A model generated the notes under the pieces. It searched no databases. It saw nothing but the letters and a program-made list of their open reading frames with translations, and was not told the DNA's origin. Positions 1 through 7,204 of a stretch of 64,000 nucleotides of DNA are shown piece after piece. Source of the stretch: Arthrobacter sp. NtRootA1 (GTDB lineage: Bacteria; Actinomycetota; Actinomycetes; Actinomycetales; Micrococcaceae); contig NZ_AP024630.1 in the NCBI RefSeq assembly GCF_019976975.1, positions 4,898,001 to 4,962,000 of the forward strand, read 5' to 3'. Positions within the stretch are counted from its first letter, which is position 1; every line of letters starts with the position of its first letter. The translations under genes and the position numbers were made by a program.

Positions 1-100
1 CGGCACTGAAACTCCGCAGGACCGCGATGGCGTTGACAATGACCGAGGTACCTTTGGCTTCGCCGTTGCCTGAAACGTCGTTGGATTCCGTGGGAGTCAT
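1..100 (-). CDS. IclR-family transcriptional regulator, N-terminus only
   Basis: Only the first 33 codons are inside the window; the gene runs off the left edge. From the ATG at 100 the protein begins MTPTESNDVSGNGEAKG and then reads SVIVNAIAVLRSFS, which fits the first helix of the IclR winged-helix domain (usual form S-x-x-RAL-x-IL-x-x-F). I see no strong ribosome binding site. The gene follows creatinase on the same strand, 86 bp after its stop, so it could be the last gene of the transporter-creatinase unit and its regulator. The family call rests on a short stretch and is moderate; the regulatory role is inferred from position. Confidence 0.55.
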   Translation of the reverse strand, partial: MTPTESNDVSGNGEAKGTSVIVNAIAVLRSFSA

Positions 101-186
101 GGGTTCACTATATTTGGCCGAAGGTGGCGGACACGGACAGGGCTGGGCCGGTGGACGCCGTGCACTGCGTCCACCGGCCGCGCCAC

Positions 187-1443
187 CTAGGCTCCGATGA
201 TGTTGTACTCAGGGCCGAAGGGGAACTTGGTGATGTTCTCCGCACCGTCTTCGCCCACCACAAGGATGTCGTGCTCGCGGTAGCCGCCCGCGCCTGGTTG
301 GCCGTCCAGGACGGTGATCATCGGTTCCATGGAAACCACCATGCCCGGTTCCAGCACGGTGTCGATGTCTTCGCGAAGTTCAAGGCCTGCTTCGCGTCCG
401 TAGTAGTGGCTCAAGACGCCGAACGAGTGGCCATAGCCGAACGTGCGGTTGGCCAGGAGCCCGTGACCAACGTAGATCTCGTTGAGCTCGGCGGCGATGT
501 CCTTGCAGACTGCGCCGGGCTTGATGAGTTCCAGGCCGCGCTTGTGAACCTCCACGTTGATGTTCCACAGCTCCAATGAGCGCGCGTCCGGTTCGCCATA
601 GAACAGGGTGCGCTCCAGTGCCGTGTAGTAACCGCTGGTCATCGGGAAGCAGTTCAATGACAGGATGTCGTGTTCCTGGATCTTGCGCGTGGTTGCCCAG
701 TTGTGCGCGCCGTCGGTGTTGATGCCGGACTGGAACCAGACCCACGTGTCACGGATTTCTGAGTCCGGGAAGGTCCGGGCAATTTCGTGGACCATGGCTT
801 CGGTGCCGATCAGGGCGACCTCGTACTCCGTGATTCCAGCCGTGATGGCGTTGCGGATGGCCTCGCCGCCAAGATCGCCGATGCGGGCGCCGTGCTTGAT
901 GACTGCGATTTCTTCGTCCGACTTGATCATTCGCTGGCGCATCGCAGCCTGGGCGACATCCACCAGCGTTGCTCCGGAGAATGCGGCCTGGATCTTGTTG
1001 CGGTTGTCCAGCGGCAGGGAGTCGTCTTCGACGCCGAGGCGGCGGGGGTTGATGCCGCGGGTGCGCAGGACTTCCTGGATGGCGTGGATGTAGTTGTCAC
1101 GGCGCCAGTCCGTGTACACGAGGTTGTCGCCGAAGCTGCGGCGCCAAGGCATACCGGCGTCGATATTTGCCGTAATGGTGACCGTGTCATCCTTGGTGAC
1201 CACCATGCCGTAGGAGCGGCCAAAGTAAGTGAAGAGGAAATCGGAGTAGTACTTGATGGAGTGGTAGCTGGTGAGGACTACGGCGTCGAGGTCTTTCTCG
1301 GCCATGATGCCGCGAAGTCCGGCAAGGCGACGCTCAAACTCTGCGTCGGAGAAGGTCAGGGAGACCTTCTCGCCGTTGTTGAGGACCTTGAGACGCTCGA
1401 GCTTGGCTACGTCGTTGATGGGCTCGTTCTCGGTGATGGTCAT
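187..1443 (-). CDS. Creatinase (creatine amidinohydrolase)
   Basis: Hydrolyses creatine to sarcosine and urea in the cytoplasm (EC 3.5.3.3). The 418-residue product has the pita-bread fold of peptidase family M24 and resembles Pseudomonas creatinase along its whole length: TSYHSIKYYSDFL near residue 60, DTWVWFQSGINTDGAHN near 232-248, GYGHSFG.LSHYYGREAGLE, and EPGMVVSMEPMI near the C-terminus. The His of GAHN (about residue 247) corresponds to the catalytic His232 of the Pseudomonas enzyme. Metal-binding aminopeptidase ligands are not conserved, as expected for creatinase. I chose the ATG at 1443 because GAAAGGAAC lies just upstream; a longer reading to 1536 would overlap the transporter gene. 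It follows the transporter by 28 bp, so the two are probably co-transcribed. The sarcosine product feeds the sox operon downstream of GntR. Confidence 0.93.
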   Translation of the reverse strand: MTITENEPINDVAKLERLKVLNNGEKVSLTFSDAEFERRLAGLRGIMAEKDLDAVVLTSYHSIKYYSDFLFTYFGRSYGMVVTKDDTVTITANIDAGMPWRRSFGDNLVYTDWRRDNYIHAIQEVLRTRGINPRRLGVEDDSLPLDNRNKIQAAFSGATLVDVAQAAMRQRMIKSDEEIAVIKHGARIGDLGGEAIRNAITAGITEYEVALIGTEAMVHEIARTFPDSEIRDTWVWFQSGINTDGAHNWATTRKIQEHDILSLNCFPMTSGYYTALERTLFYGEPDARSLELWNINVEVHKRGLELIKPGAVCKDIAAELNEIYVGHGLLANRTFGYGHSFGVLSHYYGREAGLELREDIDTVLEPGMVVSMEPMITVLDGQPGAGGYREHDILVVGEDGAENITKFPFGPEYNIIGA

Positions 1444-1471
1444 GGTGGTTCCTTTCAATGGGTGGTTGGTT

Positions 1472-2833
1472 TCAGTCCTGCTGCAGTGGCTTCTTGGAAG
1501 TCTCGGCGGCGAACAGGACTGCGATGAGGGAAACAAGGGCGGCAGCCACGAGGTACCAGCCTGGGGCCAGTTGGTTGTGGGTCATGCCGATGAGGAGGGT
1601 TGCCATGAACGGAGCAGTGCCGCCGAACAACGCGTTGGAAAGATTGAAGCTGACGGCGAATCCCGTGTAGCGGACCTTCGTGGGGAAGAGTTCAGCCAGG
1701 AAGCTCGGCAGGGTGCCGTCGTTGAGGGTGAGCATTCCGCCCAGCAGGATCTGGACGAGGACGATGACCAGGAAGTTACGCGTATCCAGAAGCATGAACG
1801 CCGGGACGGTCAGCACCACAAACAGAACAGATGCCGTGATAAGCATGCGCTTGCGGCCGAATTTGTCCGACGCGATACCGGTCAGGAAGATGAAGCCGAT
1901 GTAACTGGCCAGGGCGATCGTTGTAGCGAGGAACGATTCCGCCGCCCCAAAGCCCAATTCCACCGACAGGTAAGTTGGCATGTAACTGAGGATCACGTAG
2001 AAGCCCACCGCGTTCAGCAGCACTGCGCCCGTAGCGATCACGAGCTGTTTCCGGTAGGTCTTGAACATCGCCAGCGCCGGCGCCTTCACAGTCTCCTTCT
2101 CGGACAGTTCACGGAAGGCAGGGGTGTCCTCGAGCTTGGTCCGGATGTATCTGCCGATTAAGCCCATAGGCGCCGCCAACAGGAATGGCAGGCGCCAACC
2201 CCATTCGTTGAGCTGCTCTGCGGTCAGGACTGAACTCAGCAGGGCGGCCAGCAAGGATCCCAGCAAGAGTCCCGCTGCGGTGCTGGCAGGTACGACGGCG
2301 GCATAGAGCCCGCGGCGATTCGACGGTGCGTACTCCACCAGGAAGGCGGACGCGCCGGCGTACTCGCCTGCAGCAGAGAAGCCTTGGACAACCCTGACGA
2401 GCAATAGCAGGATCGGCGCCATGACGCCGATAGTGGCGTACCCGGGGATCAGTGCGATGCAGAATGTGGCCACGGACATCAGGACGATCGAGAGCGACAA
2501 CGCCTGCTTCCGACCCAGCCTGTCTCCGATATGGCCCCAGATGAATCCGCCAAGCGGCCTTACGAAGAAACTGACGGCGAAAACACCGAACGTTGCAAGC
2601 AGAGCCGTTTGACGATCGGATTCGGGAAAGAAGACCGTGGAGATGATACCGGCCAGGTATCCATAGACGGCGTAGTCGAACCACTCGACGAAGTTACCGA
2701 TGAAGCTTGCAGTGACGACGCGTCGGCGCGTGTCCTTGCTGACTGTGTGATTGGGGCCTGACTCGGGAGAGGTACTGCGTCCGCCATTGGACCGGTCTCC
2801 CGCGGCTGCCACAGAGGAAAGTTCATTACTCAT
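1472..2833 (-). CDS. MFS transporter of the metabolite:H+ symporter (MHS/ProP-like) family, likely creatine importer
   Basis: A 453-residue, 12-TM permease. Family signatures include GNFVEWFDYAVYGYL near residue 46, GHIGDRLGRKQAL in the loop between TM2 and TM3, RVVQGFSAAGEYAGA near 147 and SDKFGRKRML in the central loop. These place it with ProP, ShiA and KgtP type proton symporters, which take up betaines, organic acids and similar zwitterions. The N-terminal 35 residues are polar and cytoplasmic. The gene lies 28 bp upstream of creatinase on the same strand and behind a well-formed promoter, so creatine is the most likely substrate; that is inference from context. Other candidates are sarcosine, betaine or creatinine. 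Confidence 0.88.
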   Translation of the reverse strand: MSNELSSVAAAGDRSNGGRSTSPESGPNHTVSKDTRRRVVTASFIGNFVEWFDYAVYGYLAGIISTVFFPESDRQTALLATFGVFAVSFFVRPLGGFIWGHIGDRLGRKQALSLSIVLMSVATFCIALIPGYATIGVMAPILLLLVRVVQGFSAAGEYAGASAFLVEYAPSNRRGLYAAVVPASTAAGLLLGSLLAALLSSVLTAEQLNEWGWRLPFLLAAPMGLIGRYIRTKLEDTPAFRELSEKETVKAPALAMFKTYRKQLVIATGAVLLNAVGFYVILSYMPTYLSVELGFGAAESFLATTIALASYIGFIFLTGIASDKFGRKRMLITASVLFVVLTVPAFMLLDTRNFLVIVLVQILLGGMLTLNDGTLPSFLAELFPTKVRYTGFAVSFNLSNALFGGTAPFMATLLIGMTHNQLAPGWYLVAAALVSLIAVLFAAETSKKPLQQD

Positions 2834-2854
2834 GTGTCCACCAAGAAAATTGGG

Positions 2855-2880
2855 GTTGCATTAGAAGCAACGCTGTTGCA
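2855..2880. promoter_or_regulatory. Candidate operator: paired GTTGCA boxes
   Basis: GTTGCA occurs at 2855 and 2875, 20 bp apart, on the same strand. Between them GCAAC (2867) pairs with GTTGC (2875), giving the 13-bp palindrome GCAACGCTGTTGC. It overlaps the predicted transcription start of the creatine transporter. Likely binders are the partial IclR protein or the nearby GntR protein; neither is shown by the sequence. Confidence 0.4.
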
Positions 2881-2882
2881 TC

Positions 2883-2911
2883 AGACTACGTGTGCGCCGC
2901 ATCACGGTCAA
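2883..2911 (-). promoter_or_regulatory. Predicted sigma70-type promoter of the transporter-creatinase unit
   Basis: On the minus strand TTGACC (2911-2906) and TAGTCT (2888-2883) are separated by exactly 17 bp. The predicted start point, near 2876, lies about 43 bp before the transporter ATG. The start site falls inside the paired GTTGCA boxes at 2855-2880, which suits a repressor that blocks initiation. Confidence 0.55.
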
Positions 2912-2977
2912 GAGTGTTTTTGAAACTAATTCGACGGCTTCTGGGCGGCTGCGGTGGGCGCGACTCTGATTACGCTT

Positions 2978-3003
2978 GTTGCAATGGGCGATACACGGTT
3001 GCA
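2978..3003. promoter_or_regulatory. Second pair of GTTGCA boxes
   Basis: GTTGCA at 2978 and 2998 repeats the 20-bp spacing of the pair at 2855/2875, about 70 bp upstream of the predicted -35 element. This could be an upstream half-operator allowing looping, or chance. The intervening 2884-2977 contains the promoter and no gene. Confidence 0.3.
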
Positions 3004-3007
3004 CTGA

Positions 3008-3103
3008 GCGCCGAAATGCCCCAATCCTCTCTCATATCCAAACCCTTTTCCCCGGATCTTCTCTCACATCGTGTGGCCCATTTCGGAACGCTCTCTCACT
3101 TTC
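3008..3103 (-). repeat. Three copies of a 32-bp repeat (GTGAGAGA core), minus orientation
   Basis: Cores (TCAT or TCAC on the plus strand) begin at 3032, 3064 and 3096, exactly 32 bp apart. Read on the minus strand each unit starts with a purine-rich G/A-TGAGAGA motif followed by a more variable stretch with a GGGAAAA or CGAAA centre. They oppose the seven copies at 3187-3402, so the two arms could fold back on each other around the hairpin at 3110-3156. Confidence 0.7.
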
Positions 3104-3109
3104 ACGAAG

Positions 3110-3156
3110 AAAGGCCCGACGTCGGCACCCGGGGTGGGTGCCGACGTCGAGCCTTT
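3110..3156. repeat. GC-rich hairpin between the two repeat arms
   Basis: CGACGTCGGCACCC (3117-3130) and GGGTGCCGACGTCG (3136-3149) are perfect complements around a 5-nt loop. After a single mismatch on each side the stem continues with AAAGGC/GCCTTT, giving a 20-bp stem. The same 14-bp arms recur at 51111-51144, again beside the 32-bp repeats, so hairpin and array behave as one composite element. Confidence 0.75.
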
Positions 3157-3186
3157 AGTACGGGACAGCTATTCAGCCGACGCGAC

Positions 3187-3402
3187 GGACGTGATAGAGG
3201 ACCGTGCCAAACGCCGCAGGACGTGAGAGGGGACCGCGCCACACGCGACGGGACGTGAGAGAACGTCAGCCGAAAGGCCATTGGATGTGAGAGAGGATCC
3301 GCAGAAAGGCCGTTGGACGTGAGAGAGAATCCGCGAAAAGGGCGTTGGATGTGAGAGAGGACCGCGCCGAACGCGGCAGGACGTGAGGGAGGGCCGCGCC
3401 TA
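3187..3402 (+). repeat. Seven tandem copies of a 32-bp repeat, ending at the GntR stop codon
   Basis: GTGA cores start at 3191, 3223, 3255, 3287, 3319, 3351 and 3383: seven units of exactly 32 bp. The conserved part is GGAYGTGAGAGA, often followed by GGAYC; the remainder varies but tends to form a small stem-loop, such as GCCGAAAGGC (3269-3278) and CCGCG/CGCGG around CCGAA (3362-3376). The seventh copy runs into the TAG of the GntR gene. A GntR transcript would read each core as UCUCUCAC. No intrinsic terminator with a T-tract is visible here. No protein gene is credible in 2834-3399. Confidence 0.85.
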
Positions 3403-4071
3403 GAGGACCTTGCGGATCGTCTCCTCGAAGCTGACTACGTGGTGCAGGGCGAGCTCGGAGGCGCGGTCTTCGTCGCCGTCGGCAATGGCTGTCAGCAATT
3501 CTGCGTGCTCGGAGATGTGGCCGGAGACGGAGGGCATTCTTTCCAGCATGTAGCACCAGATGCGGGTGGCGAGGTTGTCGTATCGGATCAGGACGTCTTC
3601 CAGGTGCGCATTCGCCGAGGCCTTGTAGATGAGGCGGTGAACCTGGATGTCGTAGCGCATGAGTTCCTGGGAGGAATTGTCCTGGCCTTCAAGATCACGA
3701 ATTGCACCGGCGACAGCGCGAAGCTCTGAACGCATGGCAGGGCTGGCCATGCGGGCAGCCTTCCTGGAGGCGAGTGGCTCCAGTAGCTCGCGGATCTCGG
3801 AGACCTCAGCGAGCTGGGTAATGTCCACGCCGGTGGCGAACGTCCCACGCCGTGGATAGGAAACCACTAGATGATCGCTTTCGAGGCGCTTGATGGCCTC
3901 GCGGACGGGCGTACGTCCAATGCCGAGTTCCGCAGCAATCTGACCGTCGTTGATGGGGTCACCCGGCTTGATGTCCAGCATGATGAGCCTGTCGCGGAGG
4001 AGCAGGTAGGCGTTCTCCGCCAGGGACGAACCCTGCGGAGCTGATTCCAGTGCTTCCAATGCTGCGCTCAT
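3400..4071 (-). CDS. GntR-family (FadR subgroup) transcriptional regulator
   Basis: A 223-residue regulator. Residues about 15-80 are a winged helix with LRDRLIMLDIKPGDPIND and IAAELGIGRTPVREAIKRLE, the standard GntR recognition region. Residues about 95-215 match the all-helical FCD effector domain, with metal/ligand residues in DIQVHRLIY and the HISEHAELLTAI stretch. It is divergent from glyA with about 150 bp between the starts, so it probably controls the glyA-sox operon and its own gene, sensing a pathway compound such as sarcosine or glycine; the ligand is inferred. The gene end is directly abutted by the 32-bp repeat array. Confidence 0.9.
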   Translation of the reverse strand: MSAALEALESAPQGSSLAENAYLLLRDRLIMLDIKPGDPINDGQIAAELGIGRTPVREAIKRLESDHLVVSYPRRGTFATGVDITQLAEVSEIRELLEPLASRKAARMASPAMRSELRAVAGAIRDLEGQDNSSQELMRYDIQVHRLIYKASANAHLEDVLIRYDNLATRIWCYMLERMPSVSGHISEHAELLTAIADGDEDRASELALHHVVSFEETIRKVL

Positions 4072-4125
4072 TGCTCTCTCCCGTTGTCGCCAATCCAGTT
4101 TGCTGAATGGATTGCCGCAGACCTG

Positions 4126-4155
4126 TTGACGACCTTGTGATCTTCAACATACTAT
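4126..4155 (+). promoter_or_regulatory. Predicted promoter of the glyA-soxBDAG-sdaA-purU operon
   Basis: TTGACG (4126-4131) and TACTAT (4150-4155) are separated by 18 bp. The start point would be near 4162, leaving a 60-nt leader before glyA. I see no riboswitch-like structure in the leader. Confidence 0.55.
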
Positions 4156-4165
4156 GGCAATAGTT

Positions 4166-4177
4166 CTAATATATCAG
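4166..4177. promoter_or_regulatory. Candidate GntR operator
   Basis: CTAATATATCAG is a near-perfect palindrome (10 of 12 positions symmetric) placed at about +5 to +16 of the predicted glyA transcript. Position and AT-richness in a GC-rich genome suit repression by the divergent GntR protein. Confidence 0.4.
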
Positions 4178-4222
4178 TTGCCTAACAGTCGGCCACTAGA
4201 CAAGCTTTCGAAGGAGAACACC

Positions 4223-5592
<1,370 letters not shown>

Positions 5593-5596
<4 letters not shown>

Positions 5597-6813
5597 GCGC
5601 GGACCACCTCCCCGAACACCCCGACTTCCTCTGGCGCAACCCGGAACCCAAGTCCTCGTACGACGCCGTTATTGTCGGCGGCGGCGGGCACGGCCTGGCA
5701 ACGGCCTACTTCCTGGCCAAGAACCACGGCATGACCAACATCGCCATCCTTGAAAAGGGCTGGCTGGCCGGTGGCAACATGGCCCGTAACACCACCATCA
5801 TCCGGTCCAACTACCTCTGGGACGAGAGTGCTGCGATTTACGAGCACGCCCTCAAACTGTGGGAAATCCTGCCGGAAGAGCTGGAGTACGACTTCCTGTT
5901 CAGCCAGCGCGGCGTGATGAACCTCGCCCACACCCTGGGTGACGTCCGCGAAAGCATGCGCCGCGTAGGCGCCAACCGGCTAAACGGTGTGGACGCTGAG
6001 TGGCTGGAACCGGATCAGATCAAGGAACTCTGCCCCATCCTGAACACCAGCGACAACATCCGCTACCCCGTCATGGGTGCTACTTACCAGCCACGTGCCG
6101 GCATCGCCAAGCACGACCACGTGGCCTGGGCCTTCGCCCGCAAGTGCGATGAACTCGGCGTGGATATCATCCAGAACTGCGAAGTCACCGGCTTCATCAA
6201 GGACGGAAACCGGGTTACCGGCGTCAAGACAACCCGTGGCAACATCAACACCGAAAAGGTAGGCCTCTGCGCCGCCGGTCACAGCTCGGTCCTCGCAGAG
6301 ATGGCCGGCTTCCGCCTCCCGATCCAGTCCCACCCGCTCCAGGCGCTCGTGTCTGAACTGCACGAGCCGGTCCACCCCACGGTGGTCATGTCCAACCACG
6401 TCCACGTGTATGTGTCCCAGGCACACAAGGGTGAACTGGTGATGGGCGCTGGCGTGGACTCCTACAACGGTTACGGCCAGCGCGGATCGTTCCACGTGAT
6501 CGAGGAGCAGATGGCAGCCGCCGTGGAGCTCTTCCCGATCTTCGCCCGGGCCCACGTGCTCCGGACCTGGGGCGGCATCGTGGATACCACGCTGGATGCC
6601 TCGCCGATTGTTGGCCTCACCCCGGTGGAGAACATGTTCGTCAACTGCGGTTGGGGAACGGGTGGCTTCAAGGGCACCCCGGCGGCTGGTTTGACCTTCG
6701 CGCACACCATCGCAACCGGTGCCCCGCACAAGCTCAACAAGCCATTCGCCCTGGAACGCTTCGAGACCGGCGCCCTGATCGATGAACACGGCGCCGCAGC
6801 CGTGGCCCACTAG
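5593..6813 (+). CDS. soxB: Sarcosine oxidase, beta subunit
   Basis: Catalytic subunit of heterotetrameric sarcosine oxidase, which oxidatively demethylates sarcosine to glycine, H2O2 and a one-carbon unit transferred to THF. The 406-residue protein has an FAD dinucleotide-binding motif AVIVGGGGHGLATAY near residues 25-40. QPRAGIAKHDHVAWAFARK near residues 165-180 is the segment in which a His carries covalent FMN in characterised homologues. The C-terminal GWGTGGFKGTPAAG is the DAO-family closing motif. Start is GTG at 5593, overlapping the glyA stop. It is followed by soxD, soxA and soxG in the conserved order, so the tetramer can be made from one transcript. Confidence 0.96.
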
Positions 6814-6830
6814 TAAGGACGGGAAAAGAC

Positions 6831-7202
6831 ATGCTTCTCATTTCATGCCCCAACTGCGGGCCACGCGACGAAACCGAATTCCACTATGGCGGCCAGGCAC
6901 ACATCGCCTACCCGGAGAACCCCAACGACCTCACGGACCGCGAATGGGCTGAATACCTGTTCTACCGCGAGAACACCAAGGGCACCTTTGCCGAACGCTG
7001 GGTACACAGCACCGGTTGCCGCCAGTGGTTCAACATGCTGCGCGACACCGTGAGCTACGACATCCACTCCATCTACGCCATGGGCCAGCCCCGCCCGGAT
7101 ACAACCGGCGAGTACGGCCAGGCCGGCGGAGCAGGCCTGGCTCCCGGCGCACCCACAACCTCGACGGCCGCTGCCGCCCCCACCTCCTCGGAAGGAGTCT
7201 AG
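6831..7202 (+). CDS. soxD: Sarcosine oxidase, delta subunit
   Basis: A 123-residue small subunit. It starts MLLISCPNCGPRDETEF; the CPNCGPR motif is the typical zinc site of SoxD, completed by downstream His/Cys residues (STGCRQWFN). NPNDLTDREWAEYLFYRENTKG is the family signature after the zinc knuckle. The core ends near residue 95; the last 28 residues are a low-complexity Gly/Ala/Thr tail, which varies among homologues. It begins 17 bp after soxB with AAGGA upstream and its TAG lies 2 bp before the soxA GTG. Confidence 0.95.
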   Translation: MLLISCPNCGPRDETEFHYGGQAHIAYPENPNDLTDREWAEYLFYRENTKGTFAERWVHSTGCRQWFNMLRDTVSYDIHSIYAMGQPRPDTTGEYGQAGGAGLAPGAPTTSTAAAAPTSSEGV

Positions 7203-7204
7203 AA

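Noticed and set aside
2890..3258. Open frame of 122 codons on the plus strand upstream of the repeats
   Set aside because: It crosses the transporter promoter, repeat copies and the hairpin, has no ribosome binding site and no recognisable domain.
3187..3402. Regular 32-bp spacing looked like a CRISPR array
   Set aside because: Only about 12 bp per unit are conserved, there are no distinct unrelated spacers, no leader and no cas genes; it is a diverged tandem repeat.
4072..4222. Possible glycine riboswitch in the glyA leader
   Set aside because: The leader is about 60 nt, AT-rich and lacks the paired conserved helices of a glycine aptamer; a GntR operator explains the region.
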